Assembly (NCBI GenBank): GCA_947252645.1
Contig: CAMXWF010000001.1
Coordinates: 145,267-209,266, forward strand
DNA length: 64,000 nt
Reading direction: 5' to 3'
Source: an uncultured Bacteroidia bacterium
GTDB taxonomy: Bacteria; Bacteroidota; Bacteroidia; Bacteroidales; CAJPTX01
Part shown: in pieces, positions 1 to 8,930 of the stretch
Layout: each line of letters opens with the position of its first letter
How positions within the stretch are numbered: position 1 is the first letter of the stretch
Position numbers and translations under genes: made by a program
The notes under the pieces: model-generated
What the model saw: only the letters and a program-made list of their open reading frames with translations
What the model was told of the DNA's origin: nothing
Databases searched by the model: none

Positions 1-1
1 G

Positions 2-832
2 AGTGGGCAGCAGTATGTGCCCAACAGCGTACGGCTAGACGATCAGGATTGCCAGATCATGATGTTGACGGGCCCCAACATGTCGGGCAAGTCGGCGCTT
101 TTGCGCCAGACGGCGATCATTGTACTATTGGCGCAGGCAGGTTGCTACGTGCCGGCGCAGGCGGCGCACTTGGGGATAGTAGACAAGATATTTACGCGAG
201 TGGGGGCCTCGGACAATATCTCAGCGGGCGAGTCGACCTTCATGGTGGAGATGGCCGAGGCGGCCAGCATACTGAACAATCTTTCGGCGCGGAGCTTGAT
301 ATTGCTCGATGAGATAGGTCGCGGTACGAGTACCTACGATGGGATTTCGATAGCGTGGGCCATGGCGGAGTACCTGCATGAGTGGCCCCATGGTCGGCCC
401 AAGACGCTTTTTGCCACGCACTACCACGAGCTCAACGACATGGCAGAGCAGTACACGCGGATTCACAATTTCAGCATTTCCACCAAGGAGGTGGATGGCC
501 AGATTATTTTTCTTCGCAAGCTGGAGCCGCATGGGAGTGCGCATAGTTTTGGTATCCACGTGGCTAAGCTGGCGGGCATGCCGCCGAGCGTGATAGCTCG
601 TGCGGAGCAGATACTCAGGAGTTTGGAGTTGCGTCGGGCCCGGGCGAGCGAGCCGGAGGCCTCAGCCGAGGGGCGCGCGGTGGAGCCATCGGTGCAATTG
701 AGCGTGTTCCAGGTGGACGATCCGGTGATAAAGTCGATCCAGGAGAAGCTCCGCCAGGTGGATATAGACCATATGACGCCGGTAGAGGCACTCAACATGC
801 TCAACGAGATCAAGCGGCTTTCGGGCCTGTAA
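2..832 (+). CDS. mutS: DNA mismatch repair ATPase MutS, C-terminal part (5' end outside window)
   Basis: This is the ATPase end of MutS, which recognises mismatches and signals to MutL. The gene enters from the left edge: the frame is already open at base 2 (S-G-Q-Q-Y-V-P-N), so the GTG at 17 is internal. Visible motifs are the Walker A loop TGPNMSGKS (bases about 68-94), the Walker B/signature LILLDEIGRGTSTYDG, the H-loop ATHYHEL and the conserved HSFGIHVAKLAGMP. The last 60 residues hold the usual variable linker and a short helical C-terminal segment (MTPVEALNMLNEIKRL), which in the family mediates dimer or tetramer contacts. recQ begins 15 bases after the stop on the same strand, so the two DNA-repair genes may be co-transcribed. 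Identification is very secure; only the missing N-terminal mismatch-binding domains prevent a full check. Confidence 0.97.
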   Translation, partial: SGQQYVPNSVRLDDQDCQIMMLTGPNMSGKSALLRQTAIIVLLAQAGCYVPAQAAHLGIVDKIFTRVGASDNISAGESTFMVEMAEAASILNNLSARSLILLDEIGRGTSTYDGISIAWAMAEYLHEWPHGRPKTLFATHYHELNDMAEQYTRIHNFSISTKEVDGQIIFLRKLEPHGSAHSFGIHVAKLAGMPPSVIARAEQILRSLELRRARASEPEASAEGRAVEPSVQLSVFQVDDPVIKSIQEKLRQVDIDHMTPVEALNMLNEIKRLSGL

Positions 833-847
833 GTTTTTCTGGTTCAG

Positions 848-2761
848 GTGTCTCGCGATCCCCTTGCGTTGTTGCATCAGTATTGGGGCTACAGTGATTT
901 TCGTCCGCTGCAGCGCGAGGTGATAGAGAGCGTGCTATCGGGTCGAGATACGCTGGCCCTGATGCCGACAGGAGGAGGCAAGTCGATAACCTATCAGGTT
1001 GCTGGTCTCTGTCGTGGTGGCGTGACTATTGTGGTTTCGCCGCTCATAGCTCTGATGGAAGACCAGGTGCAGGGTTTGCAATCCAGGGGCCTACGCGCCT
1101 ATACCCTGCATTCTGGCCAGGAGACGGAAGTGCAGCAGCAGGTGTTTTCGGCTCTAGCCGAGGGGGGCTGCGAGTTTCTCTACGTTTCGCCTGAGCGCCT
1201 ACTAACGCAGCGTTTTCTTGATTTAGCGCGGGGGCTCTCTTTGGGGCTTTTGGCCGTAGACGAGGCGCACTGCATTTCGCAGTGGGGGCATGAGTTTCGC
1301 CCAGAATACAGGGCGCTGGGGGATTTTCGTGCGTTGCATGCTGCCGTGCCGTGTCTGGCCGTTACGGCTACGGCCACGCCTGGAGTGGCCCGCGAGATCA
1401 TGGCCCAGCTCCGTTTCCGGCATCCGCGACTTTTGCAGATGAGTTTTGTGCGGCCGAATCTCACCTACTCGGTGGTTAGGAGCGAGGACACGCTGGGCGA
1501 TCTCTACCGTTATATAGCGCAGTTGCCCGGCACAGGCATTGTGTATTGCCGTAGGCGGAGGCTGTGTGAGGTGTTGGCGCACTATCTCACGGTGCGCGGC
1601 CTACGGGCAGCGGCGTACCATGCGGGCCTAAGCGCGGAGCTGCGTGCGGCTCGCCAGGCGGCGTGGATGTCGGGGCAAACAGGGGTCATGGTGGCTACCA
1701 ATGCTTTTGGTATGGGGATAGATAGGCCCGACGTGCGCTACGTCATCCACCTTGGGCCGCCACCTTCGCTGGAGGAGTACTACCAGGAGGCTGGCCGCGC
1801 GGGTCGCGATGGCAGGCCTTCGCGCGCTTTGTTGTTCTGTAGCGAGGAGCAGATAGCTCAGCTTAAGAGCAGCTATGCTAGTGCGTATCCCTCCGCGGAG
1901 TTGATAGCTCGGGTGTATTGCGTGGTGGTGCAGTGCGTGGGTTGGCAGGATGGCTTCGTGGAGCAGCCATCGGCGTATTGCTCGGTGGCCGAGGTGGCCA
2001 GGCAGCTCCGTTGTGGTGAGGCGGAGGTTTTTTCTGCGCTGCGTCTTCTGGCCTTTCGAGGTTGGCTTTGCTATTTTCCCAAGGTGCTGGGGGCGGTGGA
2101 GATTACGTTGCTGGAGTCGCTATCTTCCTGCGTAGGGCGGCTGGATGAGGCTTTAGGTGAGCTGTTAGCGCGCCTAGGGCGCCAGTTTCCCCTCTCGGAG
2201 GGTCGGGCTACTTTTGTGCCCCTTGGGGTGGTGGCGCTTCGGGAGCAGTGTCAGCTTTACGAGCTGGAGGAGGCACTGGGCGCAATAGCCCAACGGGGAC
2301 TGATAGCGTGTAGAGCTGCGCCTTTCTCCGAGCGGGTGCGGCTGGAGCGCGAGCCGCCGGTGGAGTTGAACGATTTGGTCGATGGGGCCTGGCTCGATGC
2401 GCTTCGGCAGGCACACCAGGCGCGCACACAGGCGATGCTTAGCTACTTGGGGGAGTCGGGTGTTTGCCGTAGTCGTCAGCTGTGTGGCTACTTTGGGGAG
2501 GTTTCTGTGGCCCCCTGCGGCCATTGCGATGTGTGTAGAAGGGAGCTAGAGGAGAACCCAGATGCGGGGGCTGTGGAGGCCATGGAGGTGGCGCTCAGGG
2601 ATTTTCTCCGAGAGCCCCGTGTGGTGGAGGAGGTGCAGGAGTTCTTGGTTCCGCTCAATTGGCCGGAGGGGTGGCCGATGGCACGGCAGTTTTACTATGA
2701 TCTGCATCGGGGCTACATAGCCCTCGACAGGGCGTGGCGCTATTGTTGGGTGGGGAATTAG
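848..2761 (+). CDS. recQ: RecQ-family ATP-dependent DNA helicase
   Basis: A 3'-5' superfamily 2 DNA helicase of 637 residues, probably acting in recombinational repair. Helicase motifs are in order: Walker A MPTGGGKS (residues 39-46), DEAH box (138-141) followed by CISQWGHEFRPEY, the TATAT segment, and the C-terminal lobe with ATNAFGMGIDRPDVR and the arginine finger region QEAGRAGRDGRPSRA. A four-cysteine zinc site typical of the RQC region lies near residues 545-565 (C-x-x-x-x-x-C, then CGHCDVC). I see no clear HRDC domain; the protein ends soon after the zinc/winged-helix region, like the shorter RecQ paralogues common in Bacteroidetes. The start is GTG at 848, chosen because RDPLALLHQYWGY aligns with the normal RecQ beginning. 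It follows mutS by 15 bases. Confidence 0.95.
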   Translation: MSRDPLALLHQYWGYSDFRPLQREVIESVLSGRDTLALMPTGGGKSITYQVAGLCRGGVTIVVSPLIALMEDQVQGLQSRGLRAYTLHSGQETEVQQQVFSALAEGGCEFLYVSPERLLTQRFLDLARGLSLGLLAVDEAHCISQWGHEFRPEYRALGDFRALHAAVPCLAVTATATPGVAREIMAQLRFRHPRLLQMSFVRPNLTYSVVRSEDTLGDLYRYIAQLPGTGIVYCRRRRLCEVLAHYLTVRGLRAAAYHAGLSAELRAARQAAWMSGQTGVMVATNAFGMGIDRPDVRYVIHLGPPPSLEEYYQEAGRAGRDGRPSRALLFCSEEQIAQLKSSYASAYPSAELIARVYCVVVQCVGWQDGFVEQPSAYCSVAEVARQLRCGEAEVFSALRLLAFRGWLCYFPKVLGAVEITLLESLSSCVGRLDEALGELLARLGRQFPLSEGRATFVPLGVVALREQCQLYELEEALGAIAQRGLIACRAAPFSERVRLEREPPVELNDLVDGAWLDALRQAHQARTQAMLSYLGESGVCRSRQLCGYFGEVSVAPCGHCDVCRRELEENPDAGAVEAMEVALRDFLREPRVVEEVQEFLVPLNWPEGWPMARQFYYDLHRGYIALDRAWRYCWVGN

Positions 2762-2764
2762 TTG

Positions 2765-3532
2765 CTAGAGGTTATCTAGGAAGGGGAAGCGCTTTCGGAA
2801 ACGGAGGAGTTTTTCGTAGGAGATAGAGGTTTCTATCCATTGCGCGGCGTTTGGATTTGCCGCGGCGAGTATGGTGCCATCGGGGCCTAGGATGACGGAG
2901 TCGCCTTGGTAGTGTGTGCCTTTGGAATCGTTGCCCGTGCGGTTGACGCCCACGAGATAGGCTAGGTTTTCGATGGCCCTGGCGCGTAGTAGCGAGGTCC
3001 AAGCGAAGGCGCGCGAGGCGGGGAAGCTGGCCACGTAGATGAGGAGGTCGTAGTCGTTGGCACTACGGGCCAGCTCCGGGAAGCGTAGGTCGAAGCATAT
3101 TTGTGGCAAGATGCGCCAGCCCGCGAAGCTAAGCACCACGCGCTTGTGCCCAGGCTGGAATAGCTGAGCTTCCCGGGAGATGCTGAAGAGCCTGCGTTTG
3201 TCGTAGTGCGTCAGTTGGCCATCGGGGAAGCAAGCGTAGAAGCGGTTGAAGATTCCTTGAGCCTCCTTGATGGCCACGCTACCGCACAGGAGGATTCCGT
3301 GTTTTTTTGCGGTGTTTTGCATCCAGTGCAGGATGGGCCCGTCCTCCTCTTCCACGATTTCTGGAGAAGGTTCGAATCCGGTGGCGAACATTTCTGGAAG
3401 GACTACCAGGTGAGTTGAGGTGGTCTGTAGCGAGGCGATTTGCTGGGAGTAGAACTCCAGGTTGGCCGGCACATCGTGTGGCGTAATGTCTGGCTGCAGC
3501 GCGGAGATGAGGAGGTCTTTAGGGGTAGCCAT
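2765..3532 (-). CDS. Carbon-nitrogen hydrolase, omega-amidase (YafV/Nit2) type
   Basis: A 255-residue nitrilase-superfamily hydrolase. The catalytic Glu-Lys-Cys triad is visible: Glu47 in LPEMFATGF, Lys112 in YDKRRLF and Cys146 in QICFDLRFPE. The sequence around these residues matches the omega-amidase branch, which in characterised members hydrolyses 2-oxoglutaramate or 2-oxosuccinamate to the keto acid and ammonia; the exact substrate here is inferred. No signal peptide is present, so it should be cytoplasmic. It lies nine bases downstream of miaB on the same strand and is likely its operon partner. It converges with recQ, whose stop is only four bases away, so the two genes share almost no room for terminators. 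Length is normal for the family. Confidence 0.9.
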   Translation of the reverse strand: MATPKDLLISALQPDITPHDVPANLEFYSQQIASLQTTSTHLVVLPEMFATGFEPSPEIVEEEDGPILHWMQNTAKKHGILLCGSVAIKEAQGIFNRFYACFPDGQLTHYDKRRLFSISREAQLFQPGHKRVVLSFAGWRILPQICFDLRFPELARSANDYDLLIYVASFPASRAFAWTSLLRARAIENLAYLVGVNRTGNDSKGTHYQGDSVILGPDGTILAAANPNAAQWIETSISYEKLLRFRKRFPFLDNL

Positions 3533-3541
3533 GGGAGGGAT

Positions 3542-4867
3542 TTAATCTATTTCTTGCCCGATGAGGGTGGCAGAGGTACAGTCGGTGATGCGGACGTTGG
3601 TGTATTGCCCGATGCCCGCACGTCCACGAGGTAACACAACGATTTTGTTGCCTGAGGTTCTGGCGGCGAGGTGGTTTTTATTTTTTCTTGAAGGGCCCTC
3701 GATGAGGACCTGTTGCACTTGGCCGATTTCGGCCTGATGTCGTGCGAGGGAGTGCTGCTGCTGAAGCTCGATAATGGCTTGCAGGCGGCGAGTTTTTTCT
3801 TCCTCCGGGACGTCGTCAGGCATATGCTTTGAAGCGTAGGTGCCTTCGCGGTTGGAATACTTGAACATGAATGCGGAGTCGAACTTGACTTCGTCCATGA
3901 GGGATAGGGTTTGTTCAAACTCCTCGGTGGTTTCGCCGCAGAATCCTGCGATGATGTCGGTGGAGAGGGCGCAGTCGGGGAGGAGTTTTCGGATCATCTC
4001 CACTTGTTCTAGGTAGTCTTCACGCGAGTAGCCGCGCCGCATGGCCTTGAGCAGCCTCGTGGCGCCAGATTGGACGGGTAGGTGTATGTGGTGGCAGATG
4101 TTGTGGTGGCAGGCCATGGTTTCCACGACCTGGCGGGTCATGTCCTTAGGGTGTGATGTAGAGAAGCGGATGCGCAATGCGGGGAACAGCTCGGCGATTT
4201 TGGCTAGGAGCGTGGCGAAGTTGATGGGCCCGTTGGGTGTTGCGTAGGCGTAGCTATCCACGTTCTGCCCTAGTAGGGTGATCTCCTTGTAGCCGGCATC
4301 CTGCACCTGCGTTACCTCGAGGATTATGGACTCTAGGCTCCGGCTGCGTTCCCGACCCCGCGTATAGGGCACCACGCAGAAGCTGCACATGTTGTTGCAA
4401 CCGCGCATGATGGAGACAAAGGCGGAGACTCCCGGTGTGGCATAGCGGTAGGGGAGGATTTCTGCGTAGGTTTCCTCGCGCGAGAGCTCCAGGCTGGCGA
4501 CCTTTTCCCCGGCTAGGGCATTTTGGAGGAGCGCGGGGAGCTGGCGGTAGCTGTCGGGGCCCACGACAATGCGTGCGCCCACGCCCTGGTCAAGGAGCTG
4601 CTTGCGCAGGTGCGTGGCCATGCAGCCGAGGATGCCGAGGATGGGTGTGTGTCCTTGGTTATTGCGCAGCGCCGCGAGGTTTTGTAGTCGCCCCAATACG
4701 CGGTTTTCGGCATTTTCACGCACGGCGCAGGTGTTGATGAGGATGATGTCGGCCTCTTGGGCATTGGTGCAGAGGTCGTAGCCGTGTAGCCGGAGCAGGG
4801 CAGCCACCACCTCGCTGTCGCTGACGTTCATCTGGCAGCCGTAGGTTTCGATGTAGATCTTAGCCAC
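3542..4867 (-). CDS. miaB: tRNA-2-methylthio-N6-dimethylallyladenosine synthase MiaB
   Basis: A radical-SAM methylthiotransferase of 441 residues that converts i6A37 to ms2i6A37 in tRNAs reading UNN codons. The N-terminal UPF0004 domain carries the three cysteines for the auxiliary 4Fe-4S cluster (Cys11 in YGCQMN, Cys47 in NTCAVRE, Cys82 in LGCMA). The radical-SAM cluster motif C-x-x-x-C-x-x-C is Cys157, Cys161 and Cys164 (RGCNNMCSFCVVPYTRG). The C-terminal 65 residues are the TRAM RNA-binding domain. The motif set and the length identify MiaB rather than RimO or MtaB. The ATG at 4867 gives the standard N-terminus. tRNA-Lys lies just upstream in the same orientation, separated by a hairpin terminator, so miaB probably has its own promoter or receives read-through. 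Confidence 0.96.
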   Translation of the reverse strand: MAKIYIETYGCQMNVSDSEVVAALLRLHGYDLCTNAQEADIILINTCAVRENAENRVLGRLQNLAALRNNQGHTPILGILGCMATHLRKQLLDQGVGARIVVGPDSYRQLPALLQNALAGEKVASLELSREETYAEILPYRYATPGVSAFVSIMRGCNNMCSFCVVPYTRGRERSRSLESIILEVTQVQDAGYKEITLLGQNVDSYAYATPNGPINFATLLAKIAELFPALRIRFSTSHPKDMTRQVVETMACHHNICHHIHLPVQSGATRLLKAMRRGYSREDYLEQVEMIRKLLPDCALSTDIIAGFCGETTEEFEQTLSLMDEVKFDSAFMFKYSNREGTYASKHMPDDVPEEEKTRRLQAIIELQQQHSLARHQAEIGQVQQVLIEGPSRKNKNHLAARTSGNKIVVLPRGRAGIGQYTNVRITDCTSATLIGQEID

Positions 4868-4912
4868 TGGAAGAGTTTTTTGCGGTTAGGGTGTAGGTGT
4901 GCCAAGGGGGGC

Positions 4913-4947
4913 AAAAAAACGGAGTCCCCCACGGTGTGGAGGACTCC
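4913..4947 (-). terminator. Rho-independent terminator downstream of tRNA-Lys
   Basis: Read on the minus strand, arms GGAGTCC and GGACTCC (4921-4927 with 4941-4947) close a hairpin with an inner CCAC/GTGG stem and a three-base loop, followed by a run of seven T (4913-4919 as A on the plus strand). It sits 20 bases past the 3' end of the tRNA and before the miaB start. Confidence 0.88.
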
Positions 4948-4966
4948 TTAGAGACTCGGTTTGCTG

Positions 4967-5039
4967 TCGGTCCGGAGGGGCTCGAACCCTCGACCCCATG
5001 ATTAAGAGTCACGTGCTCTACCAGCTGAGCTACGGACCG
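4967..5039 (-). tRNA. tRNA-Lys (anticodon CUU)
   Basis: The minus strand from 5039 to 4967 folds into a full cloverleaf of 73 bases: acceptor CGGTCCG/CGGACCG, D arm GCTC/GAGC with loop AGCTGGTA, anticodon stem CGTGA/TCATG with loop CTCTTAA (anticodon CTT), five-base variable region and T arm GAGGG TTCGAGC CCCTC. The discriminator base is A, as usual for lysine. The 3' CCA is not encoded and must be added after transcription. Confidence 0.96.
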
Positions 5040-5058
5040 GTGACGACTCAACCGAGCG

Positions 5059-5088
5059 CAAAGTTACAGTTTTTCCCGGAATTGCAAA
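5059..5088 (-). promoter_or_regulatory. Bacteroidetes-type promoter for tRNA-Lys
   Basis: On the minus strand, TAACTTTG (plus-strand 5059-5066) matches the Bacteroidetes -7 box TAnnTTTG, and TTTG (5085-5088) fits the -33 box with an 18-base spacer. Transcription would begin about 10-15 bases before the mature tRNA 5' end. Confidence 0.7.
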
Positions 5089-5276
5089 CGGTGCGGGAGG
5101 TTTTGCTGACGAGGGGGGCGTTTTTCCTCGTGGCGATAGGCAGCAGGTCATGCTTTCCGGTGGCCTCGGGGTCCTCCCGCTCGGAGAGGCATCAGGCGGG
5201 GGCTAGCTGTTGGGGAGTTGCTGGGGTGATTCCGCGTTGCTGTATGTGGGAATTCCATTGAACAGCTCCCGTTGGA

Positions 5277-5308
5277 TTTGCGTTGGGCCCCTGATTTAGC
5301 TACATTTG
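5277..5308 (+). promoter_or_regulatory. Bacteroidetes-type promoter for the M49 peptidase gene
   Basis: TTTG at 5277-5280, a 20-base spacer, then TACATTTG at 5301-5308 match the -33/-7 promoter of Bacteroidetes. The expected start of transcription is about 15-20 bases before the ATG at 5333, which argues against the in-frame TTG at 5306 lying inside the -7 box. Confidence 0.78.
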
Positions 5309-5332
5309 CGAGGTATTAACATCTTCTTCGCT

Positions 5333-7390
5333 ATGAAAGGTATTGTCCCGATGGCTATAGCACTAGCTACGCTGTTGCTAGGGGGTTGTTCGTCGGCCCC
5401 GCAGTCTACGAGTGGGTCAGAGCAGCCCCAGGAGCGTCCTTGGACGCTTGAGACCTTTGCCGATGTCAACGTGCGGCGCTACGAATTGCCTGGGTGGGAG
5501 AGTCTTACGCCGCGGCAGCATGTGTTGGTGTACTATCTCGCGCAGGCTGCCCTGTGCGGGCGAGACATCCTTACGGACCAGAACTGCCAGTACAATCTCT
5601 CGATCCGTCGAATACTGGAGGGCATCTACACGGGCTATACAGGCGACCGTCGGGGTGCGCAGTGGGAGCAGTTCAACGTCTACCTCAAGTGCGTGTGGTT
5701 TGCCAATGGCATACACCATTTCTACGCTGAGACCAAGATGGTCCCCGGCTTCTCCAAGGAGTACTTTCAGGAGTTGGTGGCTAATACGCCGCAGGAGGCC
5801 TTCCCCGCGAAGTTTACTTCCAAGGAGGCGGTGTTGAGCTACGCAGTGCCTGTGCTATTTGACCCAGCCGTGGCCGCTAAGCGCGTGAACAAGGCCGATG
5901 GGGTAGACGTGGTGGCTACCTCCGCGACGAATTTTTATCGCAACCTTACCCGGCAGGAGGTGGAGGAGTTCTACGTGGCCCAAAAGAGGGCCTACCACGA
6001 CGATCCGCACCTGCCCTACGGCATGAACTCGCAGTTGGTCAAGCAGCCCGATGGCAAGATTACGGAACGCGTATGGAGGGTGGGCGGCATGTATAGCCCG
6101 GCCATAGAGCAGATAGTCGGGTGGCTAGAGAAGGCCAAGACCGTGGCCGAGACCCCGGAGCAGGTTGCAACGATTAGCTCGCTGATAAAGTTTTACCAGA
6201 CGGGCGCGCTGGAAGATTTCAACCAGTATTGCATCGATTGGGTGCGCGATACCGCGGCCCGCGTGGACTTCGTCAATGGCTTCATTGAGGACTATGGCGA
6301 CCCCCTGGGGCGCAAGTGCTCTTGGGAGGGCATGGTCAACTATAAGGACCTGGAGGCAACGCGGCGCATGGAGCTGCTCTCGGCGAATGCGCAGTGGTTT
6401 GAGGATCACTCCCCGGTAGACAAGCAGTTTAAGAAGGAGAATGTGAAGGGCATAACGGCCAAGGTGATCGATGCTGTCCAGCTGGGGGGCGACTGCTATC
6501 CCCTGCCGCCCATAGGCATCAACCTGCCCAACGCCAATTGGCTGCGCAAGGAGCACGGTTCGAAGAGCGTGACCATAGGTAATCTTACCTATGCCTACGA
6601 TAAGGCCAGCGAGGGGAATGGTTTCTTGGAGGAGTTTGCCTACAGCCCCGAGGAGGTGGCTCGCATAAGGGAGTGTGGCTCCTTGGCCTCCAACGTCAGT
6701 ACCGACCTCCACGAGTGCTTGGGCCACGGGAGCGGCCAGCTGCTCAAGGGCGTCAAGGATGATGCCCTCAAGAACTATACCTCTACCATTGAGGAGGCTC
6801 GGGCGGATCTTTTCTCCCTCTACTACATAGCCGATCCCAAGCTCCAGGAACTGGGTATCCTCCCCTCGCAGGAGTACGCGTGGGCCGAGTACGACACCTA
6901 CATGCGTAATGGCCTTTTGACGCAAATCACACGCCTGAAGCCCGGGGCACTCATTGAGGAGGACCACATGCGCAATAGGGCTCTGATAGCGCGCTGGTGC
7001 TACGAGAAGGGGAAGCCCGACCGCGTGATAGAGATGGTGAGCCGGGAGGGGAAGACCTATGTGAAGATCAATGACTACCAGGCGCTGCGTGGGCTAGTGG
7101 GCCAGCTGCTTGCCGAGGTGCAGCGTGTGCGCAGTACGGGCGATTTCCAGGGGGCTAAGGCCTTGGTGGAGGGCTACGGAGTGGCCGTAGACGCTGCGCT
7201 TCACCAGGAGGTGCTGGCTCGCTACGAGCAGCTCCACATTGCGCCCTATGGTGGCTTTGTGAACCCGCGCATTGAGCCGGTCATGCAGGGCGACAGCGTG
7301 GTCGACGCCCAGGTCAACTACGATGTGAGCTTCACCGAGCAGATGCTCTACTACAGCAAGCACTATAGCTTTTTGCCTTGCGACAACTAG
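5333..7390 (+). CDS. Dipeptidyl-peptidase III-like zinc peptidase (family M49), lipoprotein
   Basis: A 685-residue M49 metallopeptidase predicted to release dipeptides from peptide N-termini. The zinc motif is HECLGH (His460) and the second zinc ligand is in EEARAD (Glu487); both are hallmarks of DPP III, where the motif is usually HELLGH or HECCGH. The N-terminus is a lipoprotein signal (MKGIVPMAIALATLLLGGC), so the enzyme is probably anchored to the outer or inner membrane and acts in the periplasm, as in Bacteroides homologues. I chose the ATG at 5333, not the upstream TTG at 5306, because the latter overlaps the promoter and spoils the signal peptide. The gene stands alone between tRNA-Lys (divergent) and gcvT, with its own promoter. 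Confidence 0.93.
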   Translation: MKGIVPMAIALATLLLGGCSSAPQSTSGSEQPQERPWTLETFADVNVRRYELPGWESLTPRQHVLVYYLAQAALCGRDILTDQNCQYNLSIRRILEGIYTGYTGDRRGAQWEQFNVYLKCVWFANGIHHFYAETKMVPGFSKEYFQELVANTPQEAFPAKFTSKEAVLSYAVPVLFDPAVAAKRVNKADGVDVVATSATNFYRNLTRQEVEEFYVAQKRAYHDDPHLPYGMNSQLVKQPDGKITERVWRVGGMYSPAIEQIVGWLEKAKTVAETPEQVATISSLIKFYQTGALEDFNQYCIDWVRDTAARVDFVNGFIEDYGDPLGRKCSWEGMVNYKDLEATRRMELLSANAQWFEDHSPVDKQFKKENVKGITAKVIDAVQLGGDCYPLPPIGINLPNANWLRKEHGSKSVTIGNLTYAYDKASEGNGFLEEFAYSPEEVARIRECGSLASNVSTDLHECLGHGSGQLLKGVKDDALKNYTSTIEEARADLFSLYYIADPKLQELGILPSQEYAWAEYDTYMRNGLLTQITRLKPGALIEEDHMRNRALIARWCYEKGKPDRVIEMVSREGKTYVKINDYQALRGLVGQLLAEVQRVRSTGDFQGAKALVEGYGVAVDAALHQEVLARYEQLHIAPYGGFVNPRIEPVMQGDSVVDAQVNYDVSFTEQMLYYSKHYSFLPCDN

Positions 7391-7452
7391 GGCCTGTCCA
7401 GGGTGAGGTGGACGAATGCGCGATAAGTTATCCATAAACTCAATCAGAGAAA

Positions 7453-8556
7453 ATGAAAGAGACACCGCTGACCCCGCTCCACATCAAGGCGGGGGCCAAG
7501 ATGGCCGAGTTCGCAGGCTATAATATGCCCATTGAATATACCGGCATCACCGAGGAACACATGAACGTACGCCAGCATGTGGGCATTTTCGATGTGGCCC
7601 ACATGGGCGATATCTGGGTGAAGGGCCCCAATGCCGAGGCTTTCTTGCAGCATCTGACCTCCAACGATGTGTCGGCCTTGGCCGATGGCAAGATCCAGTA
7701 TAGCTGCTTCCCCAACGAAAAGGGGGGCATAAAGGATGATTTCCTGAACTACCGCATTGACAGCGAGACCTATCTACTGGTGGTCAATGCGGCGAATTTG
7801 GAGAAGGACTGGAAGTGGCTATGCGACCATGCGGCCCCGTTTGGCATTCGGCCAGGCAAGGAGCTCTACGATGCCTCGGGTGAGATCTCGCAGTTTGCAG
7901 TGCAGGGGCCTGAGGCCATGAAGGTGGTGCAGAAGCTTGTGGATGAGCCCATCATGGATATGAAGTACTACACCTTCCGTAAGGTGGATATAGCGGGAAT
8001 CAAGCAGGCCATTCTCTCCATTACCGGTTATACCGGCGCGGGGGGCTGTGAGATCTACGTGGCCAATGAGGATGCACCACACCTTTGGGAGGCCATTCTG
8101 GAGGCAGGGAAGGAGTACCACATCTGCCGAGCAGGTCTTGGAGCCCGCGATACCCTCCGCACCGAGATGGGCTTCTGCCTCTACGGGAACGATATCACCG
8201 AGGACACCACGCCCTTGGAGGCCGGCCTGGGCTGGATTACCAAGCTGAAGGATGACAAGGATCTAATCGCCAAGGATATTCTGCTCAAGCAGAAGGCCGA
8301 GGGGGTCACCCGCAAGCTGGTGGCCTTCGAGATGGTTGATAAAGGTATACCGCGTCACGGTTACCCCATAGTGGATGCCGAGGGCAAGGAGATTGGTCAG
8401 GTGACCTCGGGTACTATGTCGCCCTGCCTCAAGAAAGGCATTGGCTTGGGCTACGTGCCGAAGGCTCTTTCCAAGGTTGACACGGAGATCCTTGTGCAGA
8501 TTCGCAATAAGGCCCACAGGGCCAAGGTGGTAAAGCTTCCTTTCTACAAGGGGTAG
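7453..8556 (+). CDS. gcvT: Glycine cleavage system aminomethyltransferase (T protein)
   Basis: A 367-residue T protein that moves the aminomethyl one-carbon unit from lipoylated GcvH to tetrahydrofolate, releasing ammonia. Recognisable features are the N-terminal TPLHIKAGAKMAEFAGYNMPIEY, the folate-binding region with FDVAHMGDIWVKGP, and the conserved TGYTGAGGCEIYV and RAGLGARDTLRTEMGFCLYGNDI. Length and start are standard. gcvH and gcvP are not adjacent, as is common in Bacteroidetes. The gene is 62 bases after the M49 peptidase; I see no TAnnTTTG box in that gap, so it may be read from the upstream promoter. A strong terminator follows at 8576. Confidence 0.97.
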   Translation: MKETPLTPLHIKAGAKMAEFAGYNMPIEYTGITEEHMNVRQHVGIFDVAHMGDIWVKGPNAEAFLQHLTSNDVSALADGKIQYSCFPNEKGGIKDDFLNYRIDSETYLLVVNAANLEKDWKWLCDHAAPFGIRPGKELYDASGEISQFAVQGPEAMKVVQKLVDEPIMDMKYYTFRKVDIAGIKQAILSITGYTGAGGCEIYVANEDAPHLWEAILEAGKEYHICRAGLGARDTLRTEMGFCLYGNDITEDTTPLEAGLGWITKLKDDKDLIAKDILLKQKAEGVTRKLVAFEMVDKGIPRHGYPIVDAEGKEIGQVTSGTMSPCLKKGIGLGYVPKALSKVDTEILVQIRNKAHRAKVVKLPFYKG

Positions 8557-8575
8557 CCTGCGCTGCCAGACGACA

Positions 8576-8610
8576 AACGGCCTCGAGGCACTATGCCTCG
8601 GGGCCGTTTT
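8576..8610 (+). terminator. Rho-independent terminator of gcvT
   Basis: An AACGGCC arm pairs with GGCCGTT around an inner stem (GAGGCA with TGCCTC) and short loop, followed by TTTT. It begins 20 bases after the gcvT stop. Confidence 0.85.
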
Positions 8611-8930
8611 AGTTTCGTATATCTTCAGGGATACCCGGGATAACCTTGCGCAGGGTTGCTTGTAACCAACTTGAGGGCCTTGTGCGGCAATGCCTCCATT
8701 TCTGCTCGTTTTGCAATCCGCGCAACGCCCCAGGGTGCCATGCCATCGCGGGCGCACAGCTCTGCCCTTGTGCCCTCCCCTGTGTCCGCTTGAGCATGAA
8801 CGCCGTGGCGTCCAGGAAGATCGGTCTACGGGTTCTTACCGCCCTAGCAGGCAGCCCGCGGTGGCCTTAGGCAGGGCCTATACGCAGGGAAGCGGGGGAA
8901 CGCTTTCGCGCAGACCCTTCTCCGCTCCAT

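Noticed and set aside
3365..3390. GGTTCGAATCC resembling a tRNA T-loop
   Set aside because: Lies inside the nitrilase gene and no cloverleaf can be drawn around it.
4860..5051. 63-codon minus-strand frame over tRNA-Lys
   Set aside because: It reads through the tRNA gene (the string GSSPSGP is a common artefact of translated tRNA).
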